From NCBI GenBank assembly GCA_033297075.1, contig MU858319.1, positions 1 through 28,756 of the forward strand: a stretch of DNA of 28,756 bases, in the 5' to 3' direction. This document shows, piece after piece, positions 10,138 through 20,392 of the stretch. Positions within the stretch are counted from its first letter, which is position 1. Each line of letters begins with the position of its first letter. The notes below the pieces were generated by a model. The model searched no databases, was not told the DNA's origin, and saw only the letters and a program-made list of their open reading frames with translations. The translations under genes and the position numbers were made by a program. The stretch is from Rhypophila decipiens (lineage: Eukaryota > Ascomycota > Sordariomycetes > Sordariales > Naviculisporaceae).

Positions 10138-12724
10138 TTCTTCTTATCCCCTTCTGTCGCTGAAATGTCAATGCAGAACGATAGCTGGATTGTCCATTTG
10201 GAAAGCCTGCGAAAAGCATCGGCTTATATGTTCAGCAGCAAGTGGTATTTCTTATGCGCAAAGGAAATACAAACCCATGCATAGGCAGACTTTGCAAAGA
10301 ATTTCTCTCGTCAAGGAGGCATTGCGAGGTCTATTTTAAACCGCCAGGCGCTGCGAGGGGCCGCCGCTCATATGGAACATTCGTCCACAACAGATACATG
10401 CAGCAAGCAGGAGTCGTGTAACAGCCACTGGTTGATAAATTCGGCCGTTTCCATTTATCGACGACCGCAGCAACGAGACAGCCTAAGCCAAATCAAGACG
10501 GGGCGAGAGGAAAGCCATAGCCCCATTGGCCACATTAAGTCGTAACCAAGACTCAATCAATGCGGTGCTATCATATTCTTTCTCCTCCTCTTTCCTGCTG
10601 CTGCGTCCTTGGTATCCGCCCGATGCCCTCGGAGTCTCTCTCGACTGTTGCTCTTCTGAACTGACTCCAACTGAAGTAGCCTATGGACTTCGGTCCGAAT
10701 GGAAAGTGCCGCATGCTGAATATCGCGCCAGCAACATAAAACACCGCTGCAATGCTGGGCTTGCTCCACGCGGGCATAATCGAGGAGCCCGTATTCGGCA
10801 AGAAGCCCACTCGGTCATCGGTGCACCGTGTGACGTTCGCAATGGCGGTCGCGATGCTGAGAGGGTAGGTCGTGAGAATGGTAGACATGCCGCGAGGGAC
10901 GAATCGGGCTGTGAAGCTTGGAAGATACGGTTCACGTGGTCTCGTAGGTCGCTTCCCGCTGTAATCTTGCTTGCTTGATTCGATGCGACTCTTTTGTGCA
11001 CAAGGGGGCGGACAAACGTGTCTTCGCAGAATGTGAATCTTCGGGAGACTGTCGCCGAAAGGAGAGGAGCGACACGGAGGAGGGCCAGGGTTACCAATTG
11101 GTATTCGTTGGCGGGGAATGATGCGATTGTTGTTGGATTAATTGTCTTCGAGATCTTTTTGAGCAAGGTTCTTGTTGGTTGGCTGGGAAGACATTGTTGG
11201 CCGACTTCATCATCGTGTTGGCTGGGAATAAATGACGCTCGGGTTGGTAACGAGGAATAGGAGAGCCCGGTAGCTGATCGTATTTGAATTCGATGAGAGC
11301 GTTAGAAGCAGTTATTCCGGAGGGCAGCCGAATCGAGGGGTGTTACAGAGTTGGGTAGGATGCCGAAACCCGGAGCGTCTGCTATTGCACAGTAAGGGGG
11401 CTACGTGCCTTCCTACCTTTATTACAGACGTCACCTTGATTTTACGGACTTGCACCGACATGACCTTGCCCTCCGAAAGTTCAACCCCGCGGTGGACCCA
11501 CCGGTTGTCGATTTCGGACTGCCAACCGGGCTCGGAGGCTTGGCGAGTAAAAGCCAGCCCAGCACACCGGGGGACCTCGACAGTGTCAAGAAAATCGAAA
11601 TTAAGATCCACAACAACGGCCATCCCGGTGTGTCGCACATCCGTTAACCGATTCGACATGCGCGACGTGCCTGATCCTCATCCAGGCACCAACGGAAGAT
11701 AACAACCCCTGAGCTGAGTAACATTGACGACAATTTGAAGAATTCGAGACCTAGTCTATACGAAAAAATCGAATCCAGGTCTTTGTCCCGCGAAGCCCTC
11801 CGAATCAACGACCTCGCTGCCATTCTCTTGGCTGGATGGTTCAGGACGGAACTTGGTTGTCGACATCTGTCAAGCGAACAGAAGCAACACTGTCCGTGGC
11901 CGTCAGTTCAAACAGGAGGTCGAAGATGAAAAGGCTTGAATGCGACAGACCACTCCGACCCGTTCGGGCTTGACTACAATGCTTCTGTCTGTAAGGGGCA
12001 CGCAAACAACATACGAGACAGCCAGGTATCCAAGCAAAGAACTGACGAGGAAGAGCCCTCAGTCCACTGCATTCAGGATGACAGGAGAAAACCACAGCTG
12101 GTCACCAGCGAAGCAAATTCTCATCTTCGCAACCATGATTATTGACAATCACGAACATATCTCCTCCTTGAAGAGCAACCGTTCTGGGTCGCGCTCCTTG
12201 TAAGTTCTCACCGTTCCTGTCCAGCTTAGACTAGCCTTCCTGACCACCAATCGGTTTTTTCCTACGAGTTACTTATTAGCGGACAAGAACCTGAAAGCTA
12301 GTGATTGGTCGAAAAGGTGCTGACGGATCAGGAATCACTCATGACGTGGCCTGGAATATTCAACCTACCCCCGCCTCTGACCAAATCTCGTTTAGTCGAG
12401 AGCCTCGCCCCTCTCCCGTCGTCGAGTGAAGCGTGGCAGAAGTCTAAGCCAACCGATACGAAACCCATCTGCCTCGGTCGACGATATAATAGAATCAATG
12501 ACATTTCATGCGGCTCCTCAAAGCTGCTCTCGAGTCCGAGTTCAAATATCACTCAAGCCCCGCTCGCATTTTACGCATCCACGACACCCCGATAGCCGAG
12601 ACCAACACAAGTCACGACTAGCTTGAAGTGGAGGGACACCTTATGTCAAAAGTAACAAAAAGAAGAGGACAAATCCACCAAAAAAGGAACACCTGCCTGT
12701 TGAGGCGGGCTTCATACAAGATCA
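10138..12724. other. gene-poor region, no supported gene
   Basis: Promoter of the membrane protein gene lies at the left end. The rest holds open frames of 60-160 codons in all six frames that overlap heavily (for example 10681-11166 minus with 10526-10978 plus, and 11312-11659 minus with 11340-11702 plus). None carries a recognisable domain or clear splice pattern. A small or degenerate gene could be hidden near 10.55-11.65 kb, but I cannot support one. Confidence 0.4.
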
Positions 12725-12797
12725 CGATCCACCCAGGGCTCGAACCTGGAACCTCCTGATTCGTAGTCAGACGCTCTTCCAATTGAGCCAGCGGACC
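12725..12797 (-). tRNA. tRNA-Arg (anticodon ACG)
   Basis: Read on the minus strand: acceptor GGTCCGC with GTGGATC, discriminator G; D arm GCTCAATTGGAAGAGC; anticodon stem TCTGA/TCAGG with loop CTACGAA, so anticodon ACG (read as ICG, for CGU/CGC/CGA arginine codons); T stem CCAGG/CCTGG with loop TTCGAGC. The A box and B box (GGTTCGAGCCC) are intact and no intron is present. A run of six T's lies about 40 nt downstream on the minus strand (near 12680-12685). Confidence 0.94.
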
Positions 12798-13410
12798 TTG
12801 TTGTTTCTTGTGTTCGTGGAGCTGTGGTGGAGGTTTTGTGGCTGTTTCTGAGTCATGGTCATGAAGATGGCGGGCGCCTTTCCCGATCGGGAGGGTGGGT
12901 CCCGTCGGCCCGGTGCCCGGCAACACAAAGGGGTTTGTTTACTTTGCTCATTCCACCTTCGAGTATCGTTCACGGCACTGTTCAAAAGGAGACGGGTTCT
13001 TTACAACGAAAGAGGCTCCCCAAAATCAAGCACAAATTCGTCCCCGCGCTCCACAAAAGTCTCAAAGGTAGCGCGCCTACTACAAGCGAAACAACTTCAC
13101 GACGTAAGGGCCGCATTTGTCTTCGGAGGACGAGAACCGTCGGAGGAAAGGTTTTATAACATTGATAGCGAAGTCTTACTCCTTATCATGTCAAACGGCG
13201 CATGCTTCCGTCATTCAGCAGCTCCAAGACAGACACTTCAATCGCCCAGCTCTTGCACTCAATGAGTAAGAGAGCCGGGATCGGGAGCGGATACTCACTA
13301 TCGGGCGCATTCTTGGCTCTCTTCACACTGATCACGCCGGACGTTATATCAAAATTCACATGAAAGCGAGTAACGGACATGATCCGATACATCGATGACT
13401 CGAGACATCG
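12798..13410. other. intergenic, no supported gene
   Basis: Several overlapping frames of 70-136 codons without domains. Nothing recognised. Confidence 0.35.
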
Positions 13411-13443
13411 TTGCGGTTGCAGGGCTGCTACAGGCCAGGCCCA

Positions 13444-13536
13444 CTGCTCTTGCACCTTTCCGTCTTGACAGGGAGGAATCAAATGGTCGCCTTCTTACTC
13501 GATCAGGGTTTCAACATCCACACAGAAGTAAAAGGT
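13444..13536 (+). pseudogene. ankyrin-repeat-like remnant
   Basis: One short stretch translates as LLLHLSVLTGRNQMVAFLLDQ followed by GFNIHTEV, which fits one ankyrin repeat (LHLA..G...MV.FLLD.GA.I). No start codon, neighbouring repeats or splice sites make a full gene. It may be the relic of an ankyrin gene related in kind, but not by visible sequence, to the one at 905-3632. A single repeat could arise by chance. Confidence 0.3.
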
Positions 13537-13782
13537 GTCTGCGGCTGTGACCACCCTACAACATTCGCAAGATGTCTTCATCGGAGGCATAAACGGGGCA
13601 AAAAAGAGATCTTTTCTCCAGGACAAACAATGGTTCGCCCCCCGTTAGTAGTAGTTTGTACCATTACGACTGGTGCGACTCAGACAACTAAAATAAGAAT
13701 GCAGCTTACTCTGATTTCTCGGCCTTCACCGGACCGGACTCCAGGTTCTGGAACATAGGGGTAGTACCAATACTGTCTGGAC

Positions 13783-14526
13783 GTGATTCGGAGCCAGTCA
13801 AGGATTCTCCGCCTCCCTAGGCATTTGCATTTTGCCGAGCCCCCTTTACCCGACTGCCTTCGAGAGGGCCCACAGGTCCACAAGGACATCACAGGGTTCG
13901 CCTTGTCCATCATGCAAGAGAGGGTCAAGAACCTACAAGGGCTTGACATAGCCTACCTACCAGATACACACCTAATCATCGGGCGGCTAGCCAGTACTAG
14001 CCAAGACCTCCAGCGGCTAAGAGCTAGGCTCGACCTACTCGCAGACAGGACCAACAACATATTTTTATCGGCTACATCAAGGTACCTCCCTACTATACAG
14101 ACCCTGATATTAGATACGGGCAGCTCTAGCCGCTATCCAATAGAGTTGTTCATCCAGATCAGATTATACCAATTCTATCAATTAAGTGCTTCATTAGTAA
14201 CAGCAAGTTCCTCGATTGGACTACTTTCTCTCCTTACCGGGCATCTTACCTTCGCAGTCCGTATGCTGTGCAAGAGCCCCCCCGGACTCCCAAGACTTAT
14301 AACGCAACAAAGACAATGTAATTCCCCACGGTCAACCCGTTATTCACTTGGAGTGAATACGCCAAAGGTTTGCCCGCTCTGCCTGTCTCTCAATGCGGCC
14401 TTGCCATCTTTTTCTAACGCACACTTAGAGGGTCGCTCCCTTCTCCTTTTAATATCTTTCTCTTTCTCCAAGTATAACTGGTTAGTTAGTTGGACGATGA
14501 AAGCAGCAGCGGCAAGAAAGCAATGA
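13783..14526 (+). other. unassigned 247-codon open frame, possible mobile-element relic
   Basis: The open frame includes DITGFALSIMQERVKNLQGL and DLQRLRARLDLLADRTNNIF, which look helical. Codon use is unlike the neighbouring genes (many CTA, ATA and AGG codons), a bias often met in fungal transposable elements. There are no transposase, reverse transcriptase or integrase motifs and no terminal repeats. The second half becomes low-complexity and is probably not coding. Function and reality both uncertain. Confidence 0.2.
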
Positions 14527-15339
14527 CACAGGTTTGGTGGGGGATCGGGCTTGCGGGCGTCCTTTAGGCCATGGGAATGGAAGTGTGGCGCTGGTATGGG
14601 CGCAAGGGGGATTGGGGACGACGTGGACATAGGGAAACTTTTTCCAATACGATACAAGCCGCAAGGAAGAGCTCATCGACTGCAGATCAGTATCTGCCAT
14701 TTTGGCCTTTGAAAGTTGTCGAGGTTTCGAATGTGAAAACTGAACTTGAAAGAAGTTTATGTCGTGAACCATGGTCCCTTCCGCTTCGAAGACCGAGAAA
14801 GATGACTTTCTGCAGGTCAAGATCTTGTGGAAACATCATGTGCCGGATGACCTACGTACATGTACACAATGGAAGACGTTTGTTGATGAAGGGGTAGCCG
14901 CGGAGATGGCTACTCTTCGGGAGTAGAAAAGGCAGTGACATATCATGGCTAACAACAAGGCATAGAATTAGCATGGAACGGTGTTAAGCATGCCATCCTC
15001 TGAATGGGTATTGCATAAGTAGGAGCTATATACTACTAGAGGTGAAAGGTCAATTATTTGTCTCGTCTCACTTCATGTTAAATGACGTGAATCCTGTAAT
15101 TTTCGTTTATCACAAAACTGCGCTTCGCCCGGTATTCACCTTCAACAAGTTGAAGTTTCTAACGCTTCTATGTAGGCTAACAAATTGTTGCGGTGACCAT
15201 GGCGGAACTATAGCCGTCAACCTCTCCTCATCTACCCAACACCCAAGTATGTCCCCAGACATACGTCGGAGGTTTGAACCAAACTAGACATCAGACGGCC
15301 AATCCACCTCTCCATGATTGCCCCTTTGTTCAGGCCCAC
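14527..15339. other. intergenic downstream of the HDO gene
   Basis: No supported gene. Frames of 80-112 codons overlap on opposite strands without domains. The right end holds the 3'UTR of the HDO gene, which ends at 15340. Confidence 0.4.
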
Positions 15340-17606
15340 CTATAATTCCAGCGCCTTGATCATCCGACACAGGCCGCTGACATTCCCAGCTGTCTGCGCC
15401 AGCTCCCGACCACGCTCGTAGTCGCTATAACCCTGCTCCGTAGCCCTCTCGGCCTCGACAAAGATCTTGAAAGCGAGCCGCTCCGCCCAGATGATGTGGC
15501 GCAGCGTCTCGCGGTCCTCGGGCGGCAGCAGCTTGGACCTCAACACCGCCTCGTGCAGCTCCGAGAATGCCGAGGCGAGCCCCAAGAGCGTAGCGCGGTG
15601 CAGGTTCGGCCGCATGGCGAGGTGCAGCAGCGTAACCGAGAACTCGCACGGCCACATGTCGAGCGCCTCGCGGAGCGACGCCGGCTGCGGCAGCCCCGCC
15701 TGTCGCGCCATGTGCAGGCCCATCTCGACAAGCCCCAAAGTTTCGTCGGTCCGTCGCGCCTCGTCCATGCCCGACACGCCCTCTTCGATGTGGATGAAAC
15801 CGTTATAAGCTCTCAGGACCCGCGTCGCGGCTGCCATGCTCGGGTCGACTGTCCGGGAGGGCACCCCCATGAAGCCCTCCATGACGCACTGGTGTGTCAG
15901 CCAGAGCGGGAGCAGCCGAGCCAGGATCACCTTGGCGTCATGATGCTGCGACGGCGCCGGCCCGAGTTGGAGATGGTCAAGGTGGCTGTCAGTCATGTGG
16001 ATGTCGTTGGCGCTGACGACCTCGCCACGCGGCGAGAAGACCGGGTAGTCAAGACGTATGTCCTTCTTGCAGCCTAACGAGGTGGGCACGTGTGAGTCGG
16101 CCAAGAGGCCGAGGTAGGCCTGCGGGCTGGGGTTGGCCAAGTTGTCGATCCACCGCCGCACGAGATCGACCTCGGCCGAGGTAAAGGACCCAAACATCTT
16201 GCCGCCCCAGGAGAGCTCCTGGATCAGCCGGCTGTTGGCGCTGTTTCCAGCTCGCACCCAGGGCTTCATCCCAGCCAGCACGGAAAGGAACTTTTGCTGG
16301 TTCTGCACCGAGGCGAGGTTCTCGGGGACGAGCCACTGGCTCAGTCTTTGGCCGGCGATCTTGATCTGGCTGGTGCAGTGGATCTGCCCGACCGCGTCTA
16401 CCTTGGCCCTCAAGATCTTGATGATTCTGTCGTCCCATTCGTTGCCGGAGCTGGCCAGAGAGGAGAACTCGGGGTCGGAGAGCGCACGCGATAGGCAGTA
16501 CCCGGCTTGGATCCGCCGCCAGGCCGTCTGCGCGGCCACAGGCCCCTCCGTCACCTCGATGTGCCTGAGGTACTTGGCGACGGTGTTGACTGCCATGGCG
16601 GTGTGGCCGGAATGAGAGTTGTCAATGCTGATGTGGAGGAAGAAGTAGTAGCTGCTGATGTTCAGCTCTTCGAGCTCCCGAGCCGCCATCATGGTCTCGA
16701 GCTGGAGGAGCTCAAAGTGCATATTGTACCCGAGAATCTCTGGAAGGTAGTCGAAGGGGAACAGGGAGATCAGTAGCTGTGCGACGGCCGACTTCCATGT
16801 CCTGGTGTCGGTCATGCCGTGCCTCGGGTGGGTGAAGTCGGCCGAGTGTGCTGGGGGCAAGGAAAAGCCGACTTCTTGCAAGAGCTGGCTGTACAAGTGA
16901 ACATGGTGCTGCTCCAGCTGTCCGTCACCATACTCTTCTGTCATGACTTGCCAGGCGTCTTTGGTCACTTGACGTAGGTTGTACGGCGTGTTGACGCGGT
17001 GAACGTGGCCCAGCCAGGCTCCATCCACCAGCTTGAGTGGTGCCTTCTGCTTGATCCAGTCATGGGCTTCTGTCTTGGTTTGAAACAGTTCGCGCCCGGC
17101 CCCGGACTTCCGCTTCGTTGTGTATTGTTCCCATTGGGAGGCGACATGAGTATCGTGCCTGGTGACAAAGGCCTCCAGGGATTCTGGCTCGAAGCTGTCC
17201 AGAGCCAGGATCGAGCCGTGTCTCTTTTGCTCCCAGGATAGGCTCTTGGCCAACAAAGAGATTAGTATGTCGTTTGACTGTGAGAGGACATCATGGTGGT
17301 CCTCTAGATTGTGCAGTTTGAAGTACAGCCTCTTGTACAACTCAAGCTCGTTGTCTTCAGTAGTCTGTGCCGAAGCTTGCGGGACTGAAAAGGCTATTAG
17401 TAACGTTTATTTCCACGGTGTGTGTTGAGAAAGGGGACAGAGAACGAACCAACTGGCTTCAAGTCGCGCGGTAACTCCAATGGATGGGCAGATTGCTTTC
17501 TTCTCTGGAGCCCCCAGATCAAGATGGCGATTCCACAAAGACCCAATGTAATAGGGAAATAGGTAGACATTTTGGGAGACTGTGACAGACAGGCCTGATT
17601 TGACAT
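15340..17606 (-). CDS. membrane-anchored haem-oxygenase-like diiron oxidase (iron-containing redox enzyme, PF14518-like)
   Basis: Model: complement(15340..17384, 17450..17606), 733 residues, with one 65-nt intron (donor GTTCGT, branch TTACTAAT, acceptor TTTTCAG). The N-terminus carries one hydrophobic helix (YFPITLGLCGIAILIWGL, residues 16-33) followed by QRRK and a proline-containing linker, as in ER-anchored P450s. The HDO signature is in the first half: EEYGDGQLEQHH (Glu202/203, His212/213), an acidic helix (FELLQLETMMAAREL, about 276-290) and LHISIDNSHSGH (His303, Asp307, His310, His313), spaced like the Glu/His metal ligands of the family. Known HDOs use a non-haem diiron or iron site and O2 to N-oxygenate, desaturate, cleave C-C bonds or fragment amino acids. 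The C-terminal ~350 residues are helical and not assigned. It diverges from the flavin-protein gene at 19489. Its substrate is unknown; an amino acid or amine is my inference. Confidence 0.8.
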
Positions 17607-19488
17607 GATTTCCGGTCAGTTTGCTCGAGGGTAGCATGCTGTAGAGCAGATTTTGATATGATATATTATATCTAGGTTCCCAGATGACCACCTTAATCCT
17701 GATTACGAATCCGTATTTGCCTCACCTGGAGCCAGAGACCTCGCGTCAGGGGGTAATATAATGTCGGGATCCTGTCGGCCTGCCCCTTGAAGTCGTGATT
17801 CACCTTACCAGGGTTCCGAAGAAGCCAAGTCAGGTCAATTGAACCCCCATTTGGGTTAGCTTGAACGAATACAGGCCACATTAACTTGACAAATAGTTCA
17901 CTTTAATAGATTTGATTCATTCAAGCCCTCGAATAATAGCTGGGAAAATGGTAGGAAATGAAGCTATTCCTTGGTTTCAGCGGGCAAAAGTCGGTTCAGG
18001 GTTAGGGTTATGTTTGGTCGCTCGGACTCGCTCCACCAGGTCAAGTAATCCAAGTAGTTCAGTCAGTGGTCTGGCTAGATTGAGTTACTAGCTTGACAGT
18101 GTTTCGACCTCTTTAATTGGATTATGTTCAGTTGATTTGCCTATGCTTTCAAAAACTGGGCTTGTTCGGAGCCCGGCCTTGCACTGCCCTATTCCTTGTG
18201 CAACCTCTCGCATATATGGGCCGAGATGATGGTGTAACCTTCGATTCTAGACCTCCTCACCTGGACATCTAGGCCGTCCCCTGAATTTGGCTTACACTGG
18301 ATGTTCTTTCAGAACCACGGCCCTGACTCATAGTCGGCCGCAGGTTGGGCCTTGCATTGAATGGCTAAGAGTCCTGCTGTACCATGATAGGGTGGTCAGA
18401 CTGTGACACAATTACCTAAAGATGAACAACAGTAAAACTTGGCGATACGTAGTCGCTCCCGTATACGGAGCGTCGGGCCAAGAGAAAATCCCACTCTGAT
18501 CGTCCCCCTGCAAGAGTTGGTTCGCCAACACAGTGCTAACTGGAGTTTGTCGACTTTCGACCTTGGCATTAATATGGGCATGCAAGCCCCTGAGCCCCTG
18601 GTCAAGACTTTCTTTTGGCCCGAGGCTCCGTACTCTCGAACCATTGGTGTACAAGCCAACCCCAGAGGGTTTGTTGGTTTGGTACAAACAGTGGCAACGA
18701 TGCCAGGGCCTTTGAGCCATTGCCTTCAGATGCATAATATGGAAGCAAGAGCTGGTGTCTAATCTTATCGTTATTCTGCTGCGTTTTGAGTGAAAAGTGG
18801 ATTCGAGGTACAAAAAAGTGGAAAACAAGTGGGTTTTGTACCGATCTAACAAACCCTCCAGTGCTGGGTTGTAGCTCTTCATACTTGGTGGCGGACAAGG
18901 TTAAAGCTGCTATAATCATGTATACGGCCAACGAGGCTGAAATATCACATTTATCCGTATGAGATCTGCACTAGGCTTCATGGTCTAGTGCTGAAATAGG
19001 CTTTGCTCTATTTGGAAGGCGGTATTCTGTGGTCTACCGTCTTATGCACCTTGGGTCGCGGATCTCAACCGTCCTTCCCCGTAGGAAGTTCCCCACTACG
19101 AAAACCCCTGCATGCCGTGATCTTCCCGTCTTCGCAGGATTCCATGGCTTTGGGAGTCAAATCTGGTTGGGCCGCCAACGACCGGAATTTGGGAGCAAGG
19201 TGCAGAACTGCAGATCCCCGCCAAAGAGCGGGCATATGATTTTCGTAGTGTAACATTCAAGAACGAACAGTCAGCACCCCACATACTCGAGTACCCGACA
19301 TTCTTCGGAATAACTCGAACAAAATCGGGCCATCACATAATTCGTCATTCGTAATTAAAATTCTGTGCTTCCTCCTGCACTGCTCTTCTGCTCTGTAAGC
19401 AGACTTCTTTCTTGTCCTGTCCGGTGGAACTCCTCCTCATTCTCTTCACCGACAATTGATTCCTCACTTCTGAAATCACGACTGCAAC
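17607..19488. promoter_or_regulatory. long divergent intergenic region between HDO and NimA-like genes, with inverted repeats
   Basis: 1.88 kb without a supported gene. An AT-rich TATA-like stretch (ATATAATATATC on the minus strand) lies about 50 bp upstream of the HDO start. Two imperfect inverted-repeat pairs sit at 18464-18632 and 18665-18858. A GTCAGCAC octamer at 19270-19277 lies upstream of the flavin-protein gene. A short telomere-like GGGTTAGGGTTA is at 17999-18010. The minus-strand frame 18412-18882 lies over the repeats and is probably not a gene. Confidence 0.45.
18464..18858. repeat. two imperfect inverted repeat pairs
   Basis: Pair 1: TACGGAGCGTCGGGCCAAGA (from 18464) matches the reverse complement of 18611-18632 at 20 of 22 positions. 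Pair 2: GAGGGTTTGTTGGTTTGGTA (from 18665) matches the reverse complement of 18834-18858 at about 21 of 25 positions, and similarity continues weakly on both sides. A further diverged copy may lie at 18523-18552. This suggests a cluster of decayed small inverted-repeat elements (MITE-like) rather than one clean hairpin. Alignment by eye only. Confidence 0.5.
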
Positions 19489-20280
19489 ATGGAAGAATCC
19501 TATTCCTACCCAGTGGAAGCACGAAATACCGTTCGCCGCCATCGCGAGCGGGCCAAGTACGACTACGAGACGGTGCACGCCATTGTAGACGCGTCGTCAA
19601 TCTTACACGTCTCCTTTCTGCCTACGGACCCTGAGAATGACCCCTACCCGACCATCCTGCCCATGATCGGCTCAATGGGCTCGTTCAAGGGCGAATCATC
19701 GGATGGGGCTCAGGACCTGTACCTCCACGGCCACAGTGCCTCGCGGATCATGCGGCTCGCTGGTGGTGGCGGATCTGACGGCATCCCCGTCTGCGTTGCC
19801 GCCACGCAGCTCGACGGCATCAAGCTGTCGCTCACGCCCTTCAACAACAGCTGCAATTATCGAAGCGCGGTGCTGCACGGCGATGCCGAGGTGGTTACTG
19901 ACGAGGCCGAGAAGGACTTTGCCCTGCGCCTCATCACCGACGGCCTGGTGCCGGGGTGCTGGGATAACCAGCGCGTGCCGCCAACGCGCAGCGAGAACCT
20001 GAGCACCAGCGTCCTCCGCGTCCGCATCGCCACTGCCAGCGCCAAGATCAACCAGGGTGGGCCCGCCGACGACCGCAAGGATCTGCAGAACGATGAGGTG
20101 ACGGGCAAGGTCTGGACCGGCACCCTGCCCGTCTGGGAGTGTGTTGGCACCCCCATCGCCAGCGCCACCAACAAGGTCGCCAAGGTCCCTGACTATGTCT
20201 TGCGGAAGCAGCAGAATCAAAACGCGGAGAACGAGAAGTACGCACGAGAGACGGTTAGTGTAACCAAGGAGAAGAAGTAA
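19489..20280 (+). CDS. FMN-binding split-barrel flavoprotein, NimA / pyridoxamine-5'-phosphate-oxidase-like
   Basis: Single exon, 263 residues. The pattern RRHRERAKYDYETVHAIVDA, then PTILPMIGSMG, LYLHGHSASRIMR and GIPVCVAATQLDGIKLS fits the Pyridox_ox_2 (PF12900-like) flavin-nucleotide-binding family that includes the 5-nitroimidazole-resistance protein NimA. The YLHGHSASR element follows the usual position of the FMN-phosphate contact in these barrels. The strands after it (VLHGDAEVVTDEAEKDFALR) and the late GKVWTGTLPVWE motif also match. The last ~40 residues (KQQNQNAENEKYARE...) are a charged tail. No signal peptide. NimA-type proteins reduce nitro groups, and other members reduce diverse electrophiles using flavin. 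It ends 112 bp before the convergent TyrRS gene. Reduction of an N-oxidised intermediate made by the HDO is an attractive but unproved role. Confidence 0.8.
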   Translation: MEESYSYPVEARNTVRRHRERAKYDYETVHAIVDASSILHVSFLPTDPENDPYPTILPMIGSMGSFKGESSDGAQDLYLHGHSASRIMRLAGGGGSDGIPVCVAATQLDGIKLSLTPFNNSCNYRSAVLHGDAEVVTDEAEKDFALRLITDGLVPGCWDNQRVPPTRSENLSTSVLRVRIATASAKINQGGPADDRKDLQNDEVTGKVWTGTLPVWECVGTPIASATNKVAKVPDYVLRKQQNQNAENEKYARETVSVTKEKK

Positions 20281-20392
20281 TTTGGAACTTGTTAGTGTGT
20301 GGGGTAAACAAATAGACAGTGAGGCTTTGTCATTCCATCATCTATCTATCTCTCTCTCTCTCTATCTGTGTGTGTATGTGTATGTGGCGATT
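20281..20392. repeat. short convergent spacer with TC/TG microsatellite
   Basis: The 112-bp gap between two convergent stop codons carries a pyrimidine tract (TCTATC and TC repeats) followed by TGTG-type repeats at about 20340-20386. It probably forms the 3'UTRs of both genes. No function inferred. Confidence 0.7.

Noticed and set aside
10526..11166. Overlapping frames of 105-161 codons on both strands
   Set aside because: No recognisable family; compositional frames cannot be told from a degenerate gene, so not annotated.
11312..11702. Minus-strand frame containing VVVDLNFDFLDTVEV
   Set aside because: Looks protein-like over a short stretch, but frames on the other strand are equally open and no family or splice structure is seen.
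15496..16077. Plus-strand frame of 193 codons opposite the HDO gene
   Set aside because: Arises from GC-rich codon positions of the HDO coding strand; no domain and Arg-rich composition typical of antisense.
17999..18010. Telomere-like GGGTTAGGGTTA
   Set aside because: Only two units; expected by chance and not evidence of a chromosome end.
18412..18882. Minus-strand 156-codon frame between HDO and flavoprotein genes
   Set aside because: Lies on the inverted repeats; no domain; likely chance frame in repeat-derived DNA.
20281..20392. Tandem repeat considered as CRISPR or regulatory array
   Set aside because: Simple TC/TG microsatellite without spacers; eukaryotic DNA.
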